DNA of 64,000 nucleotides from Hyperoodon ampullatus. Lineage: Eukaryota > Chordata > Mammalia > Artiodactyla > Ziphiidae. Positions 1 through 9,348 of the stretch are shown here, piece by piece. The stretch spans positions 8,786,701 through 8,850,700 of the forward strand of contig OX457075.1 of assembly GCA_949752795.1 (NCBI GenBank), in the 5' to 3' direction. The notes below the pieces were generated by a model, which did not search any database, had not been told where the DNA came from, and saw nothing but the letters and a program-made list of their open reading frames with translations. Position 1 is the stretch's first letter, and the number at the start of each line of letters is the position of its first letter. A program made the translations under genes and the position numbers.

Positions 1-1640
1 GTTTTGATATGAATGTTTCTAGCTATAGTCTAGAGACCTTAAAGCTTCTTTTGATGGCTTCATTGGTTCCAATGAAGGTAGGAAATTCAATAGAAAATTC
101 ATGAATAAAGCTGGGAAAGCAAAGAGCTCTTTGCTCAACTTAAGCATAAAAAATAAATAAACCCCTCATGCAGAAAGAGACAGAAAAGTAAGTTGCCTAT
201 TTGGACTCTCTGGTCCTGGAGAGAGATTAATAATATGCCCTGAGAAGTCATATTTATATGCTAGGCCTCATGGAGGATTGCAGTCTGAATTTATGGTTAC
301 CATTATGGTTTGAAAAACTTCAACTACAAAAGTTAGGTTAAAGTGGTCTCAGGTTGGTAGTGATCATAGATATTTGGCAGAAACAAATGCAAATTCTCTT
401 TGGAGGAACTCAAAGTTAATTCAGGCTTCAAAGAATTCCACAGATAGAGTTCCAAGTAAAAGGGCATTTTACAGTCAAAAGTAATAAAATAGGTCAGGAT
501 AAAAGACATCATGAATAGAATCCAGAAGAAATAAAGTGCAGTATGTACAGAATGACAAATGCTTCAGATGGTAGATTTGGACACAAAATTCAAAATCACT
601 GTATTTAATATCTTTAAACATAATAAAGGAGCATGAAATTATGATCAGAGAACAAGCATACATGAAAAAATAGAACTGCTGTAATGAAAAATATAACTGA
701 ATTTTAAACTTTAGTGTATAGTTTAAACAGCAGAGTTCATGTAGCTGAAGACAAGTGTCCTGGAAAAGAGATCTGAAGAAATCCAGAGCACAGCCAATAG
801 ACTGAAAATATAAAGGGGGGGGTAAGAGACAAGAAGAGAAGCAACGAAGATCTGAAATACTTTTAATCATAGTTTACAGGAAGATAAAATGGAGAAGGAA
901 TATCTAAAGATAAAATGGTTGAAATTTTCCAGGCTGTTTGAAAAACACCAGAATTCAGATCTAAATGCTGTTGTCTTTTAAAAAGTCTGGCATACTCCAA
1001 GCCAGATGAATAAAAAGAAATTTAAACCTTGACACATTAAAGTGAAACTGAAAAGTACCAAGGAAAACCAGAAAATCCTAAAAAACTTCTTAAAAAACAA
1101 AAGACCAATTATCTAACACCTTGAAGATATGCTTCAACTGCCTTCCAGCTTCATTTTAGCCTTCAGACAATTTGAAAGAAAGTCAATCTATAATCTTATA
1201 CCAAGTAAAACATCTTTCAAGGGGAAATATAAAATAACAGTTAGGAAAAAAAATACCAAAGAAAAGCTAAAGGATGTGCTTTAAAAAGATGAACCCAAAT
1301 GGAAGGTCTGTAATTTGTAAATAAATGGTGAGCAAAGGAAATGATAAATATTTAGATACAAATATGAACTGTACCATAATAATAATGCCTACTTTGTGTG
1401 TAGGGAGGAAGAGGCTCTAAACAAAAGACCATAAAATAATGTCTTATATATTAAATATGAACATTAAAATTGGGTAAACACTAAAGAATTGACATAGAGT
1501 GCCTAAAAGTAGAGGAAAATTGAATGAGATGAAGAAAAGAAATCCAAAAGGTAAGAAAAAAGGGAAATAAACATTAAAAAAAAACCAAATATAAACTGCT
1601 TTTAATAAGATCAGTAGAAAGACATCCAAATATATCAGTG
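1..1640 (+). repeat. Ancient LINE-1 relic (L1M/HAL1-like), ORF1 region
   Basis: A purine-rich, heavily decayed stretch that reads like the sense strand of an old L1. The clearest part is about 880-1310. There the order of phrases matches the 3' half of L1 ORF1: a 'caagccagatgaataaaaa' segment, then 'gacacattaaagtgaaactg', then 'gaaaatcctaaaa', then a segment like 'attctataccCAGcaaaaat'. No open frame survives. The 1-880 part is assigned only by continuity and composition. A half-L1 (HAL1) origin is an alternative I cannot separate by eye. Confidence 0.55.
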
Positions 1641-2300
1641 GATTGTAGTGTTGATGCCCATCTGTTAAAGACCATCAGAGATATACCTATAGTCAAAGAT
1701 GGTTGGGTTTATTGCCTCATTGTCACAAGGAAGAGAGCCTACCATGGGGGACCACAGGGCATCTCAAGAGGTTTTAGAAAGAATTTATAATAAGATTTGG
1801 TCACGTTGAGTGATTGAGAGGAGGATTTAAGGATTTGATTTGTTCAGGACTGAATATTGTTAGGAAGCAGGAAAAAGTCTATGAATAGGTATCTCAATGA
1901 ATTTTATCCAAGAGGTAGGAGAAATGAAGAGGGGCTAAATAGGTAATTAGTACAGAAGCAGCAGTTACTAGTGTTAATCAGACAAGGGAATTATTTGGTT
2001 ATTTTTTTGGTTTGGATAATGTTTTTGTTTGTGCTGCAACATGATTAATGGAGAGCTCTTGTTTGTGCCTTTCTCCGTCACCGTCACAGTGAGACCTTAT
2101 CTGATGTTCATGTTCTCTGGAATTGTTTGTGTTTCACAGGAGAACACCATAACTTGGCTGTGAGTGCCAGCCCAGCTCCTAGAAACACCAAGACCTAACT
2201 CTTATCTCCAGTTCTGCTTGTGGATATAAGGGAATGCTTTTCTTGACTTTTCAACAATAACTGTAAATTGATTAAATTTACCAATTTTTACCAAGATTAT
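1640..2300. other. Unclassified block inside the old L1 relic
   Basis: This block has a more even base composition than its flanks and separates the ORF1-like and ORF2-like parts of the L1 relic, so it is probably a later insertion. I do not recognise its family, I found no clear target duplication, and it has no coding potential. Confidence 0.3.
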
Positions 2301-2309
2301 TAAACTCAT

Positions 2310-2680
2310 CTCAAATTTTATGTTGTTTATAAGAGAACTGAAGCATATGAACACAGATAATTAAAAGTCAAATGATGGAAAATAAATACCAAGTAAATAC
2401 TAGCCAGAAAGAAAAAATGTGAAATTATATTAATATTTGACAAAATAGACTTCAAGCCCAAAACCATTATTAGAGAAAAGCAATTCATAACATAATAATA
2501 AAAAGTTCAATTTATCATAAGGGCATAACAGTTCTAAATATTTATTTATTTAATTCCATAGCATCAAATATGTAAAACAAAAATTGACAGATAAAGGAAA
2601 AAATATAAAAATCCACAATCATGGTGGGAAATTTTTAAATAGTGCTGTTGGAAATGTTCAAATATTTACCAAACTGAACA
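2310..2680 (+). repeat. Ancient L1 relic, start of ORF2 endonuclease region
   Basis: The segment around 2420-2520 (aatatttgacaaaatagact, then a Lys/Asn-rich stretch) resembles the L1 ORF2 sequence that encodes the endonuclease phrase around 'ISDKIDFK'. It lies on the same strand as the relic at 1-1640, as expected if both belong to one old element. No reading frame is intact. Confidence 0.45.
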
Positions 2681-4190
2681 GAATAGTATTATAAACTACT
2701 ATGTGTCCATCACCCAGCTTTCTGTTGAAGTATACTGCCTATTTGTATCTCTTTTGGAAGAACTGTCTGTTTATATGCTTTGTAAATTATCCAATGTGTT
2801 TTTATGGTCTCCATAATACTCATTTCACTCTTCCCCCATTGCATAACAGTAAAGCAGTTTAGATAGAATAAACTATCCAAGGGGATTGGCAGAAGCCAGT
2901 TAAGGCAATTCCATCCCTCTTGTGACACTAACTGATTCAGGTGACACAGATTTAAACCAATCAGTACTTGGCAGTCTCCTGTGCAGAGCTGATTGAGTCA
3001 TAGATATTTTAGTCAGTACAAAGCTCAGGACTTTTGTGTAATGATAGGTGAGTAAGGAGTCAGGTAGCCCCAGATACTCCTGGCAATCATTTGAACCCAT
3101 GAGGAAAGCCAACCCAAGGGTTGGGATCATGAAAAATGAGAAGGAAAGTAGCCAGAGCCTAGTAAAATTGTATTAGAGGAGAATTTATGTTGAACTTCTC
3201 ATTGTTTAAACCAGTTTGGGTCAGTTCTTTTGCTTGCAATGTCAAAAATGATAAAAGAGTTATTATTTTTCTTCCTGTTATGAAATTTTTTTAAAATTTG
3301 TTTTGTGTTTGTAAATTAGTCTGGATACCTTGATGCTAATCCTGTTATATATGTGATAATGTGTTTTTAAAGTCTGTCATTTATCTTTTAACTTAGTTTA
3401 TGGAATTTTTCTTTTCACACATGAGAGTTAGATCCAGGACTTTGGGGGCAAAAAGTTATACAATTTCCAAAGTACTCATTAAAAAGAAGTACAATTATAA
3501 AAACAATTTAAATTATGAAAGTAAATATTTTAGATGAGAAAAAATTACAATGTACTACAAATATAGAAGAGATGGTAAATACTATAAGTATCACAAACTT
3601 TTGATGATTTTTTCATGTATCAAAGATTGTATAACATTTCTATAGAGAGGATAAAAGTTAATTTAGTTTTTTCTACAGTTTGATTAACATTTATGTTTTA
3701 TTATTGAAATTGAGACACATAAAACCTGAGACTTTACCCACAAATATACTCAAGTATTTGGAGTACTGTTAAAAATTTGGGCTCTACAAGCACAGGAATT
3801 CTGATTTTACTTCACTGAATTCCCAAGGGAAAAATTTTTTTAAATGTGTGCTGTATTTATAATTGTAATGCTGCATTAATCAGTACATTTCCAACAGGAA
3901 AGAACTTCCATTTTTGACTAGTCATTGGAAAAAAGTAAATCCTCTGTAAATTTTATGTATCTTCTATGTGGAAGAATTTTCCACAGGCCAGCTGCTTACA
4001 CCTTAATTTCAATCATGTCTTGTTTCCATGCACAGAAGTTATTGTAAATCACCTAAATATATGCAACTAAATCTAAATTGGACATATTCCTCACTCAACA
4101 CTTCTTCCAAAAAATATCCCTGGACAATCCACTGCCTCCTGACATGGAAGCAAATGTAACAGAGGGGAAGTTTGAGCAGAGGGAGATGGT
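2680..4190. other. No gene recognised
   Basis: AT-rich sequence. The short open frames at 2710-2928 and 2900-3130 (minus) have no recognisable domain, overlap each other, and lie in decayed DNA. I see no RNA gene or clear repeat family. Confidence 0.4.
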
Positions 4191-4194
4191 GATA

Positions 4195-4400
4195 TAAATG
4201 AAGATTAGCAAACTTTTTCTGTAAAGGGTCAGATAGTAAATGTTTTAGGCTTTGAGGACCATAAGGTCTCTGTCACAGCTATTCAACTCTGACACTGTAG
4301 CACCAAAACATCCATAAATAATAGGAAAAGGAATGAATACGGTGGTTTTCTATTAAACTTTATTTATAAAGACAGATGGTGGGCTGGATTTGCCCACCTC
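4195..4400 (+). mobile_element. hAT-Charlie-type non-autonomous DNA transposon
   Basis: The segment runs from 'agcaaactttttctgtaaag' through 'ggtcagatagtaaatgtttt', 'aggctttgaggacca' and 'ctttatttataaagacag' to 'gggctggatttgcccacctc'. This is the body of a common mammalian MER-type hAT element. A second copy in reverse orientation lies at 40645-40845. The exact subfamily is not assigned. It has no transposase and is immobile. Confidence 0.7.
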
Positions 4401-4679
4401 TGATCTAAACCAGTTGAAGTGAAAATATCATTCCAGTGTACATTTCACATAAATATACGACCATTTGAGCATATTTAAGACCCCCTGTGACTCTTGAAGG
4501 AGTGCAAGTCAGCATAGTATTAAAGTTTAATAATCATTAGTGTCAAAAGAAATCTGCCTCTAATCACAAATATTTACATTTCATATCCTAAGTAATTTTT
4601 GCTTCCTATGACTTGTTTTAGGCATTCCCTATACAGAGGCATAAAGATAGTTTTCTATCTTCCAAAACTTTAGAATTGT

Positions 4680-6250
4680 TGCCTTTTTGTGTTTATGTCC
4701 TTAACCTCTATGAAATTTACTGTTTTGAATGGTGTAATTTAGGGATCTATTTTTTTATAACACTTTAAATTTTCCCAGGAACATTTATTGAAAAATTTTT
4801 CTCCCCACTGATCTGGTGTCAGTTCTATCATAATATTGAACATTGAACTATGATTCTTTTTCTTCTTTTTATTAAGATCTCTTAATTCCTTCAGTAAATT
4901 TAATATTTTCTCCATAAGGAATAAAGACATAATACATTTCTGTTAAGTTAATTTCAACATACTGTGCCATTTTTGTAGCTTCAGTGAGTATTTTTTTTTT
5001 CTTGCTACAGTTTTTTTCTTTTTTTTTTGCAGTACACGGGCCTCTCATTGTTGTGGACTATCCGGTTGCGGAGCACAGGCTCCAGACGCGCAGGCTCAGC
5101 GGCCATGGCTCATGGGCCTAGCCGCTCCACGGCATGTGGGATCTTCCCGGACCAGGGCACAAACCCATGTCCCCTGCATCGACAGGCAGACTCTCAACCA
5201 CTGCGCCACCAGCGAAGCCCCTTGCTGCAGTTTTGAATTAGTTTTTGCAGGGATATACAAAGCTATTGGCTTTTGTGTGTTCGTTATGTATCAGGCCACT
5301 TCTTATCTAATATTTGTCAGTTCTTTTGAAGTTTCAAGGCAGATGATTATGTTGTCTGTAATAAAATTTAACCCACTGTGGCCTACATTTTAATTTTCTT
5401 TTTTTGTTTTAGTATCAGGGTTATGCTAGCTTATAAAATGAGTTGGGTAGTAATCCATCCTCTTGTATTTTCTGGAACAATTGTAAAACTTGGAATTATC
5501 TGTTCCTATGTTCTTTGAAGTTATTATAGAGAATTCGTCTGTAAATTATGAATGTTTGGTGCCTTTTGAAGGGTAGGTCTTTCATTACCACTTAAATTTA
5601 TTTTAAAGACATGATCCAAGAAGAATAAAAAGATACCAAGTAGTAATAATAGAGGCTTATATTCTTATATATTTGCCACCTCTGCATGTGGCCGTGTTTC
5701 TATTCTTGCTGTTGTTTTCTTTTGTTCTTCCTTTTGTTTTTCTTGTGAATACTTGTCCAGAATTTATTATCTTTTTTTAAAAAATAGCTGTTTCATTGAT
5801 ATACTCTCATCTCTATTTGTTTAACTTTTGCTTTTACACTTACAATTTTCTTCTTTCTTTGAGTTTATTTCAGTATGTTTTTTCAAACTAAAGGTTATTA
5901 CATATTTATTCTCCCCTTTCATTAAAAAATTATTTAATGGTATGCATTTTCTTTAGAGTACTGCTTGCTTATTCTACAATTTTATATTCCTTGTCCATTT
6001 CAAAGTGCTTATTAATTTCCATTTTCTATTCACTGTTCAACACTTGAATTATGTAAAATAGGGTTTTAAATATTTTAAATAATGAAATTTTGAAGATATG
6101 TTTTGTGGGTGATTTTTAATCATATTTCATTAGACATCTCTGATGTATGGTCTATGTGATGTCAATATTTTCGAATTTGTTGAGACTCTTTCTACCTAAT
6201 ATGAGCTCAAATTTTTCAGGTATTCCACATGTGTTTGAAAATATGTGTTC
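4680..6250 (-). repeat. Ancient L1M relic, ORF2 region, antisense
   Basis: The plus strand reads as the complement of old L1 ORF2. It contains 'gaatggtgtaatttagggat' and 'atttattgaaaaatttttct' near 4725-4800, the RT-region phrase 'tatcagggttatgctagc' near 5412, and an endonuclease-end phrase near 6130-6260. The order (C-terminal part first on the plus strand) fits a minus-strand element. It is interrupted by a CHR SINE at 5015-5220. All frames are broken. The same relic seems to resume at 7090-7412 after another insertion. Confidence 0.65.
5015..5220 (-). mobile_element. CHR-family tRNA-derived SINE
   Basis: Reverse complement of the cetacean CHR body. The A-tail appears as poly-T at 5015-5028, and the 5' end (complement of GGGCTTCGCTGG) is at 5209-5220. 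It is flanked by a 14-bp target duplication with one mismatch: cttgctacagtttt at 5001-5014 and cttgctgcagtttt at 5221-5234. The complement shows the tRNA-like B box (GGTTTGTGCCC, one change from GGTTCGTGCCC). It is inserted in an old L1 relic, so it is younger than that relic. The open frames across it are artefacts. Confidence 0.93.
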
Positions 6251-6309
6251 TGCGCTTGTTGAGTTTGGTAGACAACATATCAGTATTGGTACTATACCCA
6301 CCAATATTT

Positions 6310-7085
6310 CTAAGTCTCCACTCCTCCTCGGGAAATAAAACCTGCTCCTCAGGCAGGTTTTATTTCCCTGCCCCTTTTGACTCAGCTATGGCCATGTTAC
6401 TTGTTTGAGAGAATAATAGGAGTGGAAGTGACATGTGTTACTCTTAACGGAAGCAAGAAAGAGCTAGTGGCACAACTTCCTGTGCAATCCTCCCTTGTAG
6501 CTGCAATTTCTGGAGCTTCATTTTGAGATGGTAGCATGAAAAGGTGGTGGAGCCTCTCCCAGCCTGATCCCTGAATACTGACTCTGTAGAACAGGGCTCC
6601 CCTGCTGAGTCACTAGTGCATGTAGCATGAGTGAAAAATAGCCTTTCTTCTTTAAGCCCTGAGATTTGAGGATTATTTGTTAGTATAATGTTCCATCAGT
6701 CAACTTAAGCCAATTTACGCTGTCAAAACAACCCCAAAACTGTGATGGCTTATAGCAACAATGAATTTTTGCTCATGTGATATAGCCCAAGGGGGGGCTC
6801 TAGATTTTGCTCTAGGATCTAGGATGAAGGAGCAGTGCCTCTCACATACTCTTGATGCTACAGCAGAGGGAACAACAGAGATGGTGGTACACAGGATGCC
6901 TCTTAAAGCCTGTGCCTAGAAGTGGATCATGTCACTTGCACTCACATTGCTCTAGCCAAAGGTGCATCGTATAGCCAAGCTTGGTATCAATGGTGTAGAA
7001 AGAATTACGCTTTCATTAGGGTGGTCCTAATAGGGAAGAGCCAGAAGGGAAGGCAGTGCATATTTTGACAACAATAAACTCTAAC
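6310..7085. repeat. Old LTR-like repeat block(s) nested in L1 relic
   Basis: This non-L1 block splits the minus-strand L1 relic. The part to about 6710 ends with 'tttaagccctgagatttgag', wording typical of the ends of several mammalian LTR-like repeats. The part after 6710 ('accccaaaactgtgatggct...ttgctcatg') resembles a second old repeat in reverse. Family names are not assigned. The block contains a perfect hairpin at 6330-6368. Confidence 0.4.
6330..6368. repeat. Perfect 16-bp inverted repeat (hairpin)
   Basis: The left arm gggaaataaaacctgc at 6330-6345 and the right arm gcaggttttatttccc at 6353-6368 are exact reverse complements, separated by the 7-nt loop tcctcag. Neither arm can be extended by one base. 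Perfect pairing stands out in an otherwise decayed repeat block. Confidence 0.9.
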
Positions 7086-7089
7086 ATAT

Positions 7090-7412
7090 AAAGCATAACC
7101 TAGTCCAATATACATCACTTTCTGTTTCTGTTTGATATGTCCGTTTTTGAGAGAAGTGTATTAAAGTCTTTCAGTTTGATTGTGGGACTATATCTTATTG
7201 TCACTGCATTAGTTTCCCTTTGTACATTTCAAAGAAATGCTGCAAAATGCATACTGTTTCATAACCATTACATCCTCTTAGTGAGTTATTATGTTATAAT
7301 TGGGAAATTCTTAATTTGTCCTTTTTTTAAGGTTTTCACCTTAAATTTGTTTTCTCTGATAACATTACCGCACATGATTAATTTTTATTATTTTCACCAG
7401 TACACAGTGTAA
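7090..7412 (-). repeat. Ancient L1M relic, endonuclease region, antisense (continuation)
   Basis: The plus strand resembles the complement of the L1 ORF2 5' part, for example 'gttttttgagagaagtgtattaaagtc' near 7140-7170. It is the expected next piece of the relic at 4680-6250, so one old element has been split. The 91-codon open frame at 7137-7412 (plus) is antisense to L1 and is not a gene. Confidence 0.5.
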
Positions 7413-7515
7413 AGAAACTGAGGGCAAGATTCTGAAGCCAGAGTTTGTCTTTGTCTTGGTTCAAAACCTGGCTCTGCTGCTTACTACCTATGTGAGCTTG
7501 AATAAGGTGACTAAC

Positions 7516-8152
7516 TGAAACTGAGCAAGACCCTAGTCTTTGACCCCCATGTCCTCAGCCTGCCTTTTGTCTGTAGAAAAACTTTAGCCAAAGAATAAAT
7601 TTAATCAGAGAAGTGAGAAAATGAAGAAGCAAAGAAAAGCAGTCAAACAGGATAAAATAATAATAGTTTATACAGTAAGCAAAGTCAAGGATCTTTAGTT
7701 CCTTCTCAAGGGCTATAGATAATATTCTGAACCATATCCTGTGAGCTGTCTTATAGATATTGAAACCCCACCAGGTGGAAGAAGTTAACTACATGATGAC
7801 CAGACTGTAGCCATGACATAAGCTGCCACAATTCTGAGAACTGGCCTCAAAGAAATGGGGACAAACTGACCCTGGAACTGAAGACTAACTGTACTTAAAA
7901 CAATCAAGATGACACTGATCATACCACCAAGGACCAATTTCAAGATGACTATCAGAGCTGACTGTGCTGTTTCTACATAGCCCCTCCCTCCGTCTATAAA
8001 AGCGCTTGCCCACTGGTTGTCAGTTGGTGGGGGGAGTCGGCCTTTGGACCACCCTGCCATTGCCAGCATCCAAAATAAACTTTCCTTTCCACCAGCCTTG
8101 CCTCTTTATTGGCTTTTGAGCGGCGAGCAGCCGGACCTCACTTTCAGTTACA
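7516..8152 (+). mobile_element. Solo LTR of an endogenous retrovirus (ERV1-like)
   Basis: A 637-bp element starts TGAAACTGA and ends TCAGTTACA, nearly perfect terminal inverted repeats (8 of 9). It is flanked by the 4-bp duplication TAAC (7512-7515 and 8153-8156) and lies inside a MIR. It carries a TATA box (tataaaag, 7994-8001) after a C-rich stretch, and a polyadenylation signal aataaa at 8074-8079. This order of U3 promoter, R and U5 gives the plus orientation. No internal viral genes are present, so the provirus was lost by LTR-LTR recombination. Four-bp duplications fit class I (gammaretrovirus-like) elements; the family name is not assigned. The minus-strand open frame at 7785-8069 inside it is not a gene. 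Confidence 0.85.
7994..8001 (+). promoter_or_regulatory. TATA box of solo LTR
   Basis: The sequence tataaaag sits about 75-80 bp upstream of the polyadenylation signal aataaa (8074-8079) and follows the C-rich cccctccctcc tract. This is the normal promoter layout of a retroviral LTR. Whether it is active is unknown. Confidence 0.7.
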
Positions 8153-8292
8153 TAACCTCTCTGTGACTGAATTTCCTTGTCTGTAAAATAAAACTAATAA
8201 TAGGTCTACCTCCTAGCATTGTTGTGAGGATTGGAATTATGTCTGGCATGAGTCTAAATGAGTATTTACATGTTTTTAAAAAATTATTTATC

Positions 8293-8498
8293 GGGCTTCC
8301 CTGGCGGCACAGTGGTTGAGAGTCCGCCTGCCTGTGCAGGGGACACGAGTTCGTGCCCCGGTCCAGGAAGATCCTACATGCCACGGAGCGGCTGGGCCCA
8401 TGAGCCATGGCCGCTGAGCCTGCACGTCCGGAGCCTGTGCTCCGCAACAGGAGAGGCCACAACAGTGAGAGGCCAGCGTACCGCAAAAAAAAAAAAAA
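8293..8498 (+). mobile_element. CHR-family tRNA-derived SINE
   Basis: It starts gggcttccctggcggcac, has an A box near tggttgagagtc and a B box ttcgtgccc, then the cetacean-type body, and ends in a run of about 17 A. Target duplication: aaattatttatc (8281-8292) and aaattattaatc (8499-8510), 11 of 12 matching. The open frame at 8258-8530 and its antisense partner at 8148-8486 arise from the SINE. Confidence 0.94.
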
Positions 8499-8509
8499 AA
8501 ATTATTAAT

Positions 8510-9060
8510 CTAGTATCTTTTGTAAAGTAAATAATGGCAGGATTTGGATTGCTTTGTTTTTATTACATACTGAGAATTTTAGTAGATTAGCTTAAACTAG
8601 TCACAGTTATTGTGATTACTAATATTTTTGGGCTAATTATTTTTTCTTTTCTTAAGACTTTACTTATGCTTTCTCTTTTTTTTCTCTCTTCTGTCTTTTG
8701 TTGGGTATGTTAGATTTCTTTTATTCCATTATTTTTCTAAACTGGTTTAAAACTTATTTTATTTCTATTCTTCTAAAAATTTTTAATATAGCACAACTAC
8801 TTACATTGACATTTTCCTAGTAAAATGTGTTTTAATTAGTCTCTATACTTCCACCTCTAGTCTCTACCTCACTTCCAGTGTTGATCCAGTTTATAATCTT
8901 TGTCCTAGATTGTAAAAGTAATCATTTCTTTAAACAAGGAATACAATTAAGACTGTAAAGTTTATGTATCTATTTTCTTGCCATCACTTTTGCATGCCAC
9001 CCTATTCACTTGGAATTATTTTTCTTGTTATTAGAGCATACTACTCTCAACTTTATGAAT
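8510..9060 (-). repeat. T-rich probable L1M relic (antisense)
   Basis: The T-rich plus strand, with phrases such as 'ttttattccattatttttct', is like the complement of old L1 sequence near ORF1 and the inter-ORF region. It continues the same-orientation relic seen at 4680-7412. Assignment is weak and no frame is open. Confidence 0.35.
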
Positions 9061-9088
9061 GAAACTCTCCTAAAGACACCCCCATGCT

Positions 9089-9331
9089 GCAGAGGGATAA
9101 ATTGGAAGATTGGGATTGATGTACACACACTACTATATATAAAATAGGTAACTAATAAGGACCTACTGTATAGCACAGGGAACTCTACTCAATACTCTGT
9201 AATGATCTATATGGGGAAAGAATCTAAAAAAGAGTGGATATATGTATATGTATAACTGATTCACTTTGCTGTACACCTGAAACTAACACAGCATTGTAAA
9301 CCAACTATACTCCAATAAAAATTTTTTTAAA
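9089..9331 (+). mobile_element. 5'-truncated L1 (3'UTR only) with perfect 17-bp target duplication
   Basis: This matches the 3'UTR of cetartiodactyl L1 elements: 'tatagcacagggaactctac', then 'gattcactttgctgtacacc', then 'tatactccaataaaaa', then the A-tail. The 17-bp duplication aaagacacccccatgct is exact at 9072-9088 and 9332-9348. Only about 240 bp of the element was copied. Confidence 0.95.
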
Positions 9332-9348
9332 AAAGACACCCCCATGCT

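Larger units (their letters stand above)
7415..8270 (+). repeat. MIR SINE split by a solo LTR
   Basis: The left half at about 7415-7515 ('ggttcaaaacctggctctgc', then 'ttactacctatgtgagcttg') and the right half at 8153-8270 ('taacctctctgtgactgaat', then 'ccttgtctgtaaaataaaac') are consecutive parts of a MIR. The LTR at 7516-8152 sits exactly between them, and TAAC is present on both sides. Confidence 0.82.

Noticed and set aside
8148..8530. Opposed open frames with a recurrent 'AGSAAMAHGPSRS'-type protein, also at 5027, 24823, 25095 and 51059
   Set aside because: The repeated protein is the translation of the CHR SINE, not a gene family.
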